Source: Pseudomonas fluorescens (GTDB taxonomy: Bacteria; Pseudomonadota; Gammaproteobacteria; Pseudomonadales; Pseudomonadaceae). Taken from it: a stretch of 64,000 nucleotides of DNA. The notes beneath the pieces were generated by a model, which did no database searches, was not told the origin of the DNA, and saw nothing but the letters and a program-made list of their open reading frames with translations. The first letter of the stretch is position 1; each line of letters starts with the position of its first letter. Both the position numbers and the translations under genes were made by a program. The DNA lies in NCBI RefSeq assembly GCF_000967965.1, contig NZ_LACC01000012.1:62662-126661 (forward strand), in the 5' to 3' direction. Shown here in pieces: positions 18,769 to 26,558 of this stretch.

Positions 18769-19668
18769 ATGGAATTGCGTCATCTGCGCTACTTCATCGC
18801 CGTCGCCGAAGAACTGCACTTCGGCCGCGCCGCACAGGTGCTGGGCATCTCGCAACCGCCGTTGAGCCAGCAGATTCAGGCGCTGGAACAGGAAGTCGGC
18901 GCGCGGTTGTTCGAGCGTACCAATCGTCGGGTCGAGCTGAGCGAAGCCGGTCGGCTGTTTCTGCAAGAGGCGCGGCTGGTGCTGGCGCAGGTCGACAAAG
19001 CGGCGGATGTCGCACGACGAGCGCAATTGGGCGAGCTGGGTGAACTGAAAATCGGCTTCACCTCGTCGGCCCCCTTCAACTCGACCATTCCCCAGGCGAT
19101 TTTCTCTTTCCGCCAGCGCTTCCCGGCGGTGCACTTGAACCTGCGGGAAATGAGCAGCACCCAGGTGGCCGATGCGCTGGTGGACGAGTCGATTGAAGTC
19201 GGCATCATGCGCCCGCTCGGGCTGCCGGACTGCCTCAGCGTGGTCGAGTTGATGCGCGAGCCGCTGGTCGCGGTGCTGAGCTCCAAGCACCCGTTGGTAG
19301 AGGGCAGCGAGGAGGGCTTGTTCCTGTCAGCCCTGGCGCTTGAGCCCTTTGTGTTTTTTCCGCGCAGCTATGGCAGTGGCCTGTATGCGCAGTTGCTCAG
19401 CCTGGCGCGGGATGCCGGTTTCACTCCGCATTTTGCACAAGAGGCTGGCGAGGCGATGACCATCATCGGGTTGGTGGCTGCGGGTCTTGGCGTCTCGGTG
19501 ATGCCGGCGTCTTATCAGCGGATGCGTATTGACGGCGTGGTCTATCGACCGTTGCTCGATCCGGCGGCGGTGTCGGCGGTGTGGTTGGTGCAGCGTAAGG
19601 ACCAGAAGTCGGCGATGGCGCGGGCGTTTGTGGAGTTGTTGACCAGGAAGGTCGAGTCCAAAGCGTAA
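18769..19668 (+). CDS. LysR-family transcriptional regulator
   Basis: 299 residues. The N-terminal winged helix-turn-helix is canonical (MELRHLRYFIAVAEELHFGR, then AAQVLGISQPPLSQQIQALE). The C-terminal periplasmic-binding-like inducer domain includes LKIGFTSSAPFNSTIPQAI and GLVAAGLGVSVMPAS. It is divergent from the MFS transporter with a 118-base AT-rich intergenic region (18651-18768) that should hold its binding sites, so it probably controls that transporter and itself. The effector is unknown. Confidence 0.92.
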   Translation: MELRHLRYFIAVAEELHFGRAAQVLGISQPPLSQQIQALEQEVGARLFERTNRRVELSEAGRLFLQEARLVLAQVDKAADVARRAQLGELGELKIGFTSSAPFNSTIPQAIFSFRQRFPAVHLNLREMSSTQVADALVDESIEVGIMRPLGLPDCLSVVELMREPLVAVLSSKHPLVEGSEEGLFLSALALEPFVFFPRSYGSGLYAQLLSLARDAGFTPHFAQEAGEAMTIIGLVAAGLGVSVMPASYQRMRIDGVVYRPLLDPAAVSAVWLVQRKDQKSAMARAFVELLTRKVESKA

Positions 19669-19738
19669 GGATATCGTGATGATGCTCTATTAACTTGCAA
19701 GTGTTGGGCCGTCACCGAAGGTGCCCAGTGTGAGTTGG

Positions 19739-20149
19739 TCATTTTTTTTGCGAGGTGAATTTTTTATAAATATTTAATTGGTGAATTACATAGGTAGTAA
19801 ATATAAAGAAGTAAAGTGCAGAAATGCCTAAGTGGTTTGGAGTGAGCCAGTAATTAATTGATTTAATAAGCAGTGCTGATGAAGCTGTAGTTGAAAATAA
19901 TGCCAAGGTGATTGAGGCGATATTGGTTGCCTTTTGATAGTGTAGTTGTTTGTAAAACGGGTTTTGGGCGGCGGATAATAGTAATAGTATGGCGAGCAAG
20001 CCGGCCATGGAGACTAATGGGATTGCTACTGTGTCTTGCGTGGTAGGATAAATGCCGTTTGTGTAATTTAAAATAATGATGTAACAACTCGCAGTTGAAA
20101 AAATCGGTAGTGTTGTGAGGTACAGTGTTCGGAGGCTCATATTGATCAT
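19739..20149 (-). CDS. Four-helix membrane protein, probable bacteriocin immunity protein
   Basis: 136 residues from ATG 20149 (a second ATG at 20140 is possible). Four hydrophobic segments at about residues 9-28, 41-61, 74-95 and 107-125 are joined by short loops, ending in a lysine-rich tail. It sits directly downstream of a colicin-M-like gene. M-type bacteriocins of Pseudomonas are known to have small multi-helix inner-membrane immunity proteins, so immunity is the best reading. The frame is open upstream into the toxin only because of the toxin's frameshift; a terminator hairpin between them shows they are separate genes. GC content is far below the window average. No clear ribosome site is visible; TATAAT lies right before the ATG. 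Confidence 0.65.
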   Translation of the reverse strand: MINMSLRTLYLTTLPIFSTASCYIIILNYTNGIYPTTQDTVAIPLVSMAGLLAILLLLSAAQNPFYKQLHYQKATNIASITLALFSTTASSALLIKSINYWLTPNHLGISALYFFIFTTYVIHQLNIYKKFTSQKK

Positions 20150-20164
20150 AATTATAGTGTCCGG

Positions 20165-20204
20165 GTTAAAATGAAAAAGGCAGTCAAATATTAATTGGCT
20201 GCCT
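20165..20204 (-). terminator. Intrinsic terminator between bacteriocin and immunity genes
   Basis: On the minus strand the stem AGGCAG/CTGCCT encloses an inner CAA/TTG pair and is followed by TTTTTCATTTT. The restored toxin stop codon (TAG, 20203-20205) overlaps the base of the stem. A terminator here means the immunity gene needs its own promoter or read-through. Confidence 0.65.
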
Positions 20205-21154
20205 AAGTGTGGTTGGAATTGTTGAATTTGGTGCCCTCTGCCAACTAAATGTATTTTGTGTTCGCCTGAAATGTCTATTTCAAAGCCCGTTCCTGGTAGT
20301 GCTCTGCCGGCAGTGGTTAAATGCTCTAATGCAGGAGGTCTGTCACTCTCGTTGAAATCGTATCTGTCATGGTAGGCTTTTATTACACCAATGAATCGCC
20401 AGGAATCATCGTGACTTCGTATAAAGTCTCCTGTCATGCTCAAAGTAATTCTGCCCAGATAAGCCCAAGTCGCAAGGTTGTCGTTAATTGTGTCGTATCC
20501 AATACGCGGATCGACAAGATTATATACTCCAGGTGATTTTGTGTGTTAAATCGCCTGTCTTAATAATGGTAGTTTGTGCTCTAAAATATTAAGTCCGATG
20601 GTGTTGATATCGACTTCAAGCTTTGGCCCCTTGCCCCATAGATAGTGCCCAAGTGCCTTGACAGGACTGAACGTGCCTCCAGAAAGTTTTGGAGTTTCCA
20701 GTTTGTATGAAGTACTGTCTGCATGCCCGGAGCTGGCGACTGCAATAATAGCTTCTCTTGAACTGAAACCGCTTTTTTGTAGAGCGTCAGCCAAGCTAAA
20801 ATTCACGATTTTGTTTTTGAAAAGGTCATCGTTGATTCTCCAGTGTGGATCTACCCATCCACGATCGCTTTCCACGATATGCCAAATGTCTTTTATTGCA
20901 CCATATGCATCGTTTTTGTTCAAAGCTTTATCAAGAATTTTCAAGTTGAAAGTAAATTCGTCAAGTCCCGTTTGACGCTTTATCATGTCGATGAGGTAGA
21001 ATTTTTTATCTTCCGTAACCACCTCGGGTTGTGGTGGAGGAAGAACGTAAGTGCCATCAATGATGATGCCGTCCGTAGACCAGTATCCACCTGATGATCC
21101 TCTCCAAGTTCCAATAATGTCTGTGGCGGGCAAGTTGATTCCATTCTGAGCCAT
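20203..21154 (-). pseudogene. Colicin-M-like (lipid II-degrading) bacteriocin, broken
   Basis: ATG 21154 (AAGGATG upstream) opens 202 codons ending at TAA 20546-20548. In the same frame, sense codons resume at once (HTKSPGVYNLVDPRIGYD) and run on into a segment with the M-type catalytic signature DRYDFN near codon 263, then RALPGTGFEIDISGEHKIHL. At a GGG run (20234-20236) the frame is lost; removing one G gives RGTKFNNSNHT and a stop at 20203. Corrected length is about 315 residues. Colicin M cleaves the undecaprenyl-pyrophosphate lipid II precursor in the periplasm. The N-terminal ~200 residues would cover receptor-binding and translocation. The His-Arg I expect shortly after the Asp-Tyr-Asp cluster reads Asp-Arg here, perhaps a third lesion. 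Sequencing error cannot be excluded. Confidence 0.65.
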
Positions 21155-21331
21155 TACCTACATCCTTGTTCGGTATTAATTTATGGGTTTCTGAGTTCTT
21201 TGTTTGGACTCCTCGGCAATTAAGCATGAGCAAGAAAAGTGCTCAATAGGGTAAATATACGTTCGGAAGAGTATTACAAGGATTGCGGAATGATCCGATG
21301 ATTCGGGTTTTCTTGGTTCTGATTAATGCAG

Positions 21332-21445
21332 CTACGACCTTGGTAGAATAATCAGAGAAATATTCACCTCGCCATATGCAGCGTTGTTGCTCATCTTTTG
21401 CCGGTTATTCATCTGCTGAAACTCGCCGCGAACGTAACTGAGCCT
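21332..21445 (-). pseudogene. Remnant of a ketosynthase 3' end
   Basis: The last 37 codons of a short open frame (RLSYVRGEFQQMNNRQKM onward to the stop) align without gaps to the last 37 residues of the ketosynthase encoded at 22340-23566 (KLDYLRGEFRQMSNQYVM onward). I count 20 of 37 identical. The glycine-rich GGVN turn of the intact enzyme is GEVN here. Nothing upstream of this segment resembles the rest of a ketosynthase, so it is a decayed fragment about 900 bases from the intact copy. Confidence 0.7.
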
Positions 21446-21649
21446 GCTCGCAAAAAGCGTCTGCAAGAACACTAAAAAACCAGCATTCTGGAATGAGGAT
21501 GTATCATCCCCTTCGGAATGCTTCATCACCTGCTGTAGGACATTTCCGAAATCCCTCGCAACGGCTACAGCGCCTTGCGACGTTGCCTGCAACTACTCCA
21601 GAATCCGCCGGCTTGTGCGCTTTGAGGGCCATCGCTAACTTGATTCGTG

Positions 21650-21818
21650 TCACTGATTGTCAGTGATCGGGTTTAGTAGCCCGTGTTTTCGCTAAGTGCA
21701 TTTGCGCTCCTGATAGGCAGGTATGTCTGTACCTGCCCTTGACGGTAGCTGTGCGCAGGGCGCCTTCGGGCGCGCCGGTTTGGCGAAGACCCGGTCTACT
21801 AACCTGCGTACAGCTGCC
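21650..21818 (+). promoter_or_regulatory. Structured multi-hairpin RNA upstream of DUF6124 gene
   Basis: Four nested or consecutive helices can be drawn. TCACTGA/TCAGTGA (21650-21666) has loop TTG. CGGG/CCCG (21668-21683) has loop TTTAGTAG. GGCAGGTA/TACCTGCC (21716-21737) has a 6-nt loop. A fully paired 16-bp helix (two G-U pairs) joins 21744-21759 and 21803-21818, with GCGCC-TTCG-GGCGC capping its inside. CTACTAA at 21796-21802 is complementary to the loop of the second hairpin, allowing a pseudoknot. It ends 55 bases before the ATG at 21874. It could be a cis-regulatory leader, a small RNA, or a dispersed Pseudomonas repeat. Confidence 0.6.
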
Positions 21819-21873
21819 ACCCTTTTGATTCGTAGCGACTCGGTGTCGGCTCCACTTTTCTGGGCGCTGAATC

Positions 21874-22128
21874 ATGACCAAAAAAGCAAAAAAATCGCCG
21901 GACACTCCACGCGAACCCAGCAATATCTTCTTGATCGCCCCCGATATCGACAACCACACTCTGCTGGAATACGCCTGTGTGTCGCTGGCATCAGCCAATG
22001 TCATGGCGAGCGATTTCGCGAGGAGTTTGAACGGGTCGCAGAGCAACACCCTGCTGGGCATTCAGCAGTCGATCATGTTGGGGGAGTTGGCGGTGAATCG
22101 GGTGCTGGATAACCTCGATCCACCTTAG
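21874..22128 (+). CDS. DUF6124-like small protein
   Basis: 84 residues. The core NIFLIAPDIDNHTLLEYACV, SLASANVMASDFARSL, QSIMLGELAVNRVLDNLD matches a small uncharacterised family common in Pseudomonas (DUF6124, from memory). The usual variable N-terminus is short here. No catalytic motif, membrane helix or signal peptide is visible, and the function is unknown. The ribosome site is weak. The structured RNA ending 55 bases upstream is the most notable part of its context. Confidence 0.65.
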   Translation: MTKKAKKSPDTPREPSNIFLIAPDIDNHTLLEYACVSLASANVMASDFARSLNGSQSNTLLGIQQSIMLGELAVNRVLDNLDPP

Positions 22129-22191
22129 TAAATCAGAGCGCCAACACAACTAAAGCCGGACAGTCACAGAAGGAAAGCTGAACTGTGTTCC

Positions 22192-22325
22192 TGTGGTGAG
22201 GGGGGCTTGCCCCCGTTCGGCTGCGTAGCAGTCGTAAAGTCGGCTTACGGGAGCTACCTGACGGATCGGATGCACTGGTTTTGGGGCCGCTTCGCAGCCC
22301 AACGGGGGCAAGCCCCCTCGCCACA
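22192..22325. repeat. REP pair
   Basis: TGTGGTGAGGGGGGCTTGCC with CCGTTCGGCTGCG at the left is mirrored by CGCAGCCCAACGGGGGCAAG and CCCCCTCGCCACA at the right. It lies between the convergent DUF6124 gene and the last APE-cluster ketosynthase and may end both transcripts. Confidence 0.85.
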
Positions 22326-22339
22326 TTTGTCGCTTGGGT

Positions 22340-23566
22340 TCAAGACCAGCGCTTGAAAATCAGCGATGTATTCACCCCGCCAAACGCAAAATTATTGTTC
22401 ATCACGTACTGATTACTCATCTGCCGAAACTCGCCGCGCAGGTAATCGAGCTTGCCACAATGCGGGTCGACTTCGTCGAGGTTGAAGGTGTGGGCGTACA
22501 GGTCGCGGTTCATCATTTCGATGCTGAACCAGGACTCCAGCGCACCGCAGGCGCCGAGGGTGTGGCCGAGGAAGCTTTTCTGCGAGCTGATCGGCATGTG
22601 TTCGCCGAACAGGCTGCTGGTGGCCAGGGTTTCGGCGATGTCGCCTTGTTCAGTGGCGGTGCCGTGGCCGTTGACATAGCCGATGTCCGACGGTTTCAAC
22701 CCGGCGTCTTCCAGGGCCAGTTCCATGGCCCGGCGCATGGTGACTTGTTCGGGACGGGTGGTGTGCTGGCCGTCGGCGTTGCTGCCGAATCCGACGATCT
22801 CGGCATGGATGCGCGCGCCACGGGCCAGGGCGTGTTCCAGTTCTTCGAGCACCAGCATGCCGCCGCCTTCGCCGATCACCAAGCCGTCGCGTGCAGTGTC
22901 GTAAGGGCGCGGGCTGCGTTGTGGGGTGTCGTTTTTCAGGCTGGTGGCGTAGAGCGCGTCGAAGACCATGGCTTCGGTCGGGCACAGCTCCTCGGCGCCG
23001 CCGGCGAGCATCAGCGGCAGGCGCCCAAACTTGATGGCCTCGTAGGCATAGCCGATGCCCTGGCTGCCGCTGGTGCAGGCGCTGGACGTCGGGATCAGGC
23101 GACCGGTGAGGCCGAAGAAGATGCTGATATTGGCTGCCGTGGTGTGCGGCATCATGCGCACGTAGGAGTTGGCGTTCAGGCCTTCGGCCACCGAGTTGAG
23201 CAGCATGTTGCCGAACGCCTTGATCTCGTCGGTGCTGCCGGTGGAGGAGCCGCAGGCAACGCCCATGCGCCCGTCCTTGATTGACTCGTCGCCCAACAGG
23301 CCGGCGTCGGCCAGTGCCATCTCCGCCGCACCCACAGCAAGCCGTGAAACCCGGCCCATGCTGCGCAGTTGCTTGCGGGTCCAGTGGCTCGGCACCTTGA
23401 AGTCATCGATGGGGCCCGCCAGGCGCGTGTTGAGCTCGGTAAAACGATCCCACTCGTCCATCCGGCGGATGCCGCTGCGGTTGGCCGCGAAGTTGCCGGC
23501 GATGGTCTCCCAGTCGCTGCCCAGTGAGGTGATGCCGGCCATGCCGGTGACGACGACGCGCTTCAT
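22340..23566 (-). CDS. Beta-ketoacyl-ACP synthase (APE cluster, ApeR-like)
   Basis: 408-residue FabF-type ketosynthase with the full Cys-His-His triad: Cys in SSACTSGSQGIG, His in YVNGHGTAT, His in SFLGHTLGACGA; the C-terminal glycine turn is NNNFAFGGVN. It should condense malonyl-ACP in polyene chain building, corresponding by position and type to the homodimeric ketosynthase (ApeR) of enterobacterial APE clusters. ATG 23566 overlaps the stop of the preceding ketoreductase gene, with GGAGG upstream. It is the last gene of the operon, followed by a REP pair. Confidence 0.9.
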   Translation of the reverse strand: MKRVVVTGMAGITSLGSDWETIAGNFAANRSGIRRMDEWDRFTELNTRLAGPIDDFKVPSHWTRKQLRSMGRVSRLAVGAAEMALADAGLLGDESIKDGRMGVACGSSTGSTDEIKAFGNMLLNSVAEGLNANSYVRMMPHTTAANISIFFGLTGRLIPTSSACTSGSQGIGYAYEAIKFGRLPLMLAGGAEELCPTEAMVFDALYATSLKNDTPQRSPRPYDTARDGLVIGEGGGMLVLEELEHALARGARIHAEIVGFGSNADGQHTTRPEQVTMRRAMELALEDAGLKPSDIGYVNGHGTATEQGDIAETLATSSLFGEHMPISSQKSFLGHTLGACGALESWFSIEMMNRDLYAHTFNLDEVDPHCGKLDYLRGEFRQMSNQYVMNNNFAFGGVNTSLIFKRWS

Positions 23567-24294
23567 CAGCACAGGCCTCCGTTGACGGCCAGAACCTGCC
23601 GGGTGATGTACGAGGCTTCCGCCGACATCAGGAAATTCACCGCGCCGGCCACCTCTTCAGGGGTGCCCATGCGTTGTGCGGGGATCATTTTCATCAGTTC
23701 TTCCACCGGCACATTTTCGTCGAGCATGGCTGTGTCGATCAGGCCGGGTGCGACACAGTTAACGGTGATTTTGCGCTTGCCCAGTTCGATCGCCAATGCC
23801 TTGGCCGCGCCGATCAACCCGGCCTTGGAGGCACTGTAGTTGACCTGACCACGGTTACCGATCAGCCCCGACACCGAGGTGATGCAGACAATCCGCCCGG
23901 CGGCGCGACGACGGATCATCGGCATCATCACCGGGTGCAGCACGTTGTAGAAACCGTCGAGGTTGGTGCGCATCACCACATCCCAATCCTCCTCGCTCAG
24001 GGCCGGAAAGGCACCGTCGCGGGTCAGGCCTGCGTTGAGCACCACGCCGTAATAGGCGCCGTGGATTTCCACGTCGGCTTCGAGAATTTCTTTGCAACGG
24101 GCGCGGTCGGACACGTCGAACTGCAGGATGCGCGCACGACGGCCCAAGGCCTCGACTTCGGCCTTGACCGCTTCTACGTCCGCCAGGCCGCTGCGGCAAT
24201 GCAACACGATGTCGTGCCCGGTCTGGGCCAGGCGCAAGGCGATGGCACGGCCGATGCCACGGCTGGAACCGGTGACCAGTACGGATTCAGTCAT
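23566..24294 (-). CDS. 3-ketoacyl-ACP reductase, FabG-type (ApeQ-like)
   Basis: 242-residue short-chain dehydrogenase. The NADP-binding TGSSRGIGRAIA is near residue 8, Ser in ITSVSGLIG, and the active YSASK follows about a dozen residues on. GGL at the end is typical of FabG. It reduces the beta-keto group after each condensation. ATG 24294 overlaps the dehydratase stop by 4 bases. Its neighbours on both sides are ketosynthase and dehydratase genes, giving a KS-DH-KR-KS block. Confidence 0.93.
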   Translation of the reverse strand: MTESVLVTGSSRGIGRAIALRLAQTGHDIVLHCRSGLADVEAVKAEVEALGRRARILQFDVSDRARCKEILEADVEIHGAYYGVVLNAGLTRDGAFPALSEEDWDVVMRTNLDGFYNVLHPVMMPMIRRRAAGRIVCITSVSGLIGNRGQVNYSASKAGLIGAAKALAIELGKRKITVNCVAPGLIDTAMLDENVPVEELMKMIPAQRMGTPEEVAGAVNFLMSAEASYITRQVLAVNGGLC

Positions 24295-24752
24295 GACTGG
24301 ACTCCTTCGGGTTCATGGAGATATTGAGCGGCCTGGGGTGGGCGGAATACGTTCAGACGAGCGGTAACGTGAATGCCGGGAGCGTTGATGTGGCACTCGA
24401 ACACGCCCATGCCGTTTTCGTCTTCCAGGGAGCGAATCCCGTGGATGGTCAACTCGGTACCGGCCGGAAAACTTTCGACGTTGCATTCGAACTTTCGGCT
24501 GCCGAGCAGGAAGCCCAATTCCACCGCATCACCACGCTGGCGCGCATGGCAACCGGCGAAGGCGGCCACGCTCTGGGCCATCAGTTCGATGCCGACCCAG
24601 GCCGGCAGGCTGCCGTCGGGGAGATTGAACAGGCCATCGGGCTTGACGGTCAGGCGCGTGTGAATCTGCTCTTCATCGAACGCCAGGATCTGATCGATAA
24701 GGATCATGTCGCCAGCGTGGGGCAGCAGTTCGGCGAGCGGCCAGTCAATCAT
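24291..24752 (-). CDS. Hotdog-fold 3-hydroxyacyl-ACP dehydratase (ApeP-like)
   Basis: 153 residues from ATG 24752, which overlaps the upstream ketosynthase stop by ATGA; the much longer open frame is a shadow inside that ketosynthase gene. LPHAGDMILIDQI holds the catalytic histidine of FabA/FabZ-like dehydratases and WVGIELMAQSVAAFAG the second half of the site. It removes water to leave the conjugated double bond. In E. coli-type APE systems such a protein works with ApeI; here the ApeI-like domain is fused to the AMP-ligase. Confidence 0.88.
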   Translation of the reverse strand: MIDWPLAELLPHAGDMILIDQILAFDEEQIHTRLTVKPDGLFNLPDGSLPAWVGIELMAQSVAAFAGCHARQRGDAVELGFLLGSRKFECNVESFPAGTELTIHGIRSLEDENGMGVFECHINAPGIHVTARLNVFRPPQAAQYLHEPEGVQS

Positions 24753-25945
24753 GGGGCGTCTCCGATAATCAGGCTGACGTTGTTGCCACCGAAGGCAAAG
24801 GAATTGCTCATCAGGTAGCGGGGTGCAATGGACGTCAGGCGAGTGGTCGGGGTCACCCATTGCAGCGGCGGCAGTTCGGGGGCGGGCTGTCCGTCCCAGA
24901 CGTGGGGCGGCAGGGCATGCTCGCGATTGTCCGGGCTCAGGCTCAACCAGCAGAACGCCGCTTCCAGCGCCCCGGCGGCACCGAGGGTGTGGCCGGTCAT
25001 GGGTTTGCTCGACGAACAGGGTACGCCGGCCGGGAACAGCGTCGCCACGGCCTGGCTTTCCATGGCGTCGTTGTGCTGGGTGGCGGTGCCGTGCAGGTTC
25101 AGATAAGCGATCTGCTCCGGTTGCAGGTTGGCACGGCCCAAGGCTTTGCGCATGGCTTGCAGGGCGCCACGCCCGCTCGGCTCCGGGGCGGAGATGTGAT
25201 GCGCATCGGAACTGGCGCCGCTGCCGAGCAAGGCAATCGGTTGGCTGTCGCCTGCACGCCTGGTCATCAGGAACAGCACCGCCGCTTCGCCAATGTTGAT
25301 GCCATTGCGGTTCACCGAAAACGGATTGCAACGCTGTTCCGAGACTGCTTCCAGCGCCGAGAAACCGTTGAGGGTCAGCTTGCACAAGGTGTCGACACCG
25401 CCACACAGCACCGCGTCGCAAATGCCCAGGTCCAACAGGCGTTGGGCGCTCATCAAGGCCCGGGCGCTGGAGGTGCAGGCTGTGGAAATGACATAGGCCG
25501 GCCCGCTCAATTGCAGCCACTCTGCGAGGAAGTTCGCCGGTGCCCCGAGTTCCTGTTGCTGATAGTCGTACTCGGCAGGGAACTGCTTTTCGCGCAGGTA
25601 ATGCGCCAGGCCCTGGCTGGCCTCATCGATACCCGAGGTGCTGGTGCCCAGCACCACACCGATGCGGTCGCGGCCGTAGGTCTGGATCGCGCTGTCGATG
25701 TCCGGGCGAATTTGCAGCGTGGCCTCCAGCAACAACTGATTGTTGCGGCTGTGATGGCGCGACAGGTCGGCTGGAATGCTTGCCAGTTTGCCCTGGACCG
25801 CACCGACCGGCAGCGTGCGTTGCGGCACCCACCCGGTTTGCTCGCGCATGCCGCCGCAGTCGCCGGCAAACAGGTTGCGGGCAACTTCCTGCTTGTCGCG
25901 GCCCAGCGCGCACACCAATCCGAGGGCATTGAGGTAAGCCGTCAT
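24749..25945 (-). CDS. Beta-ketoacyl-ACP synthase (ApeO-like)
   Basis: 398-residue ketosynthase with Cys in STACTSSARALMS, His in LNLHGTATQHND, His in PMTGHTLGAAGA and C-terminal NSFAFGGNNVSLI. By analogy with characterised APE systems it should pair with the short chain-length-factor-like protein at the other end of the operon (39710-40435). The start ATG overlaps the stop of the lipoprotein gene by 4 bases. Confidence 0.9.
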   Translation of the reverse strand: MTAYLNALGLVCALGRDKQEVARNLFAGDCGGMREQTGWVPQRTLPVGAVQGKLASIPADLSRHHSRNNQLLLEATLQIRPDIDSAIQTYGRDRIGVVLGTSTSGIDEASQGLAHYLREKQFPAEYDYQQQELGAPANFLAEWLQLSGPAYVISTACTSSARALMSAQRLLDLGICDAVLCGGVDTLCKLTLNGFSALEAVSEQRCNPFSVNRNGINIGEAAVLFLMTRRAGDSQPIALLGSGASSDAHHISAPEPSGRGALQAMRKALGRANLQPEQIAYLNLHGTATQHNDAMESQAVATLFPAGVPCSSSKPMTGHTLGAAGALEAAFCWLSLSPDNREHALPPHVWDGQPAPELPPLQWVTPTTRLTSIAPRYLMSNSFAFGGNNVSLIIGDAP

Positions 25946-26421
25946 GGCGTTTCACCGCTCAGGGGGGTGACTTGATAGGCCGGACCATGCGGTAGCTTCA
26001 ATTCAAAATTCTGCGGTTGTGCGTAGTGGATGTCCCAGCGCTCGGGCAGGTACCGTTGCCTGCCGTGCTGCCAGGCGCCGGGATAATTGGCCGCCAGTTC
26101 ATCTTGCGGCGTCAGCGCAAACAGCAACGCTGCGAACAGCTCCCGGGCTCGCGGATTGGGCGGTAATAAACCATCTGACTCCCAGGTTTTATCGACCAAT
26201 TTCTGGCGGGCCTGGGGAATGCCCAACAGGTCCATCATCGACCAGCGGATACCCGCCTCTTCACGCTGGATCACCAGCACCCAGTCCTCGCGTTCCTCGG
26301 CCTGCCCGCGCTGGATGTGCAATTGCAGCGGCAGCGGCAGATCCGGATTGTGTACGGGCAGCGGCGCCCGGCCGGCGCAGGCGCTCAGCAGCAGGGTTGC
26401 GGCGATCAACAGATATCGCAT
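25942..26421 (-). CDS. DUF3261-type lipoprotein (ApeN-like)
   Basis: 159 residues from ATG 26421. The signal MRYLLIAATLLLSACAG has a lipobox (LSAC) with the acylated cysteine at 15. The mature part includes LQLHIQRGQAEEREDWVLVI and the sequence pattern of the DUF3261 lipoproteins that accompany APE exporters. It is anchored in a membrane facing the periplasm and probably helps deliver the aryl-polyene lipid to the outer membrane. A REP pair separates it from the upstream methyltransferase. Confidence 0.8.
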   Translation of the reverse strand: MRYLLIAATLLLSACAGRAPLPVHNPDLPLPLQLHIQRGQAEEREDWVLVIQREEAGIRWSMMDLLGIPQARQKLVDKTWESDGLLPPNPRARELFAALLFALTPQDELAANYPGAWQHGRQRYLPERWDIHYAQPQNFELKLPHGPAYQVTPLSGETP

Positions 26422-26434
26422 AGCACCGATAACC

Positions 26435-26528
26435 CCTGTAGGCGCGAGCCTGCTCGCGATGGCGGCGTTATAGTCGACATCCATTTTGACTGACCCACCG
26501 CTATCGCGAGCAGGCTCGCTCCTACAGG
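26435..26528. repeat. REP pair inside the APE operon
   Basis: CCTGTAGGCGCGAGCCTGCT at the left is mirrored by AGCAGGCTCGCTCCTACAGG at the right (one mismatch). It sits in the only gap larger than a few bases in the operon, between the methyltransferase stop and the lipoprotein start. Confidence 0.85.
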
Positions 26529-26558
26529 TTGTGCAGTTCAAGCGACGGGTAATCAACA

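Noticed and set aside
18651..18770. Longer N-terminus of the MFS transporter
   Set aside because: It would overlap the LysR start and occupy the whole divergent promoter region. GTG 18650 has a GAGG-type ribosome site.
19739..20443. Single 234-residue toxin-membrane fusion protein
   Set aside because: The apparent fusion arises from one extra G. A terminator and the natural toxin stop lie between the two parts, and the membrane part has its own ATG.
21155..21331. LexA (SOS) box in front of the bacteriocin gene
   Set aside because: No CTG-N10-CAG type palindrome could be seen in the upstream region.
21660..22061. 133-codon minus-strand frame opposite the structured RNA and DUF6124 gene
   Set aside because: The region is explained by RNA helices and the plus-strand gene; the product is Arg/Ser rich without a domain.
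24753..25520. Long N-terminal extension of the APE dehydratase
   Set aside because: It lies fully inside the ketosynthase gene in another register. ATG 24752 overlaps the ketosynthase stop by ATGA as elsewhere in the operon.
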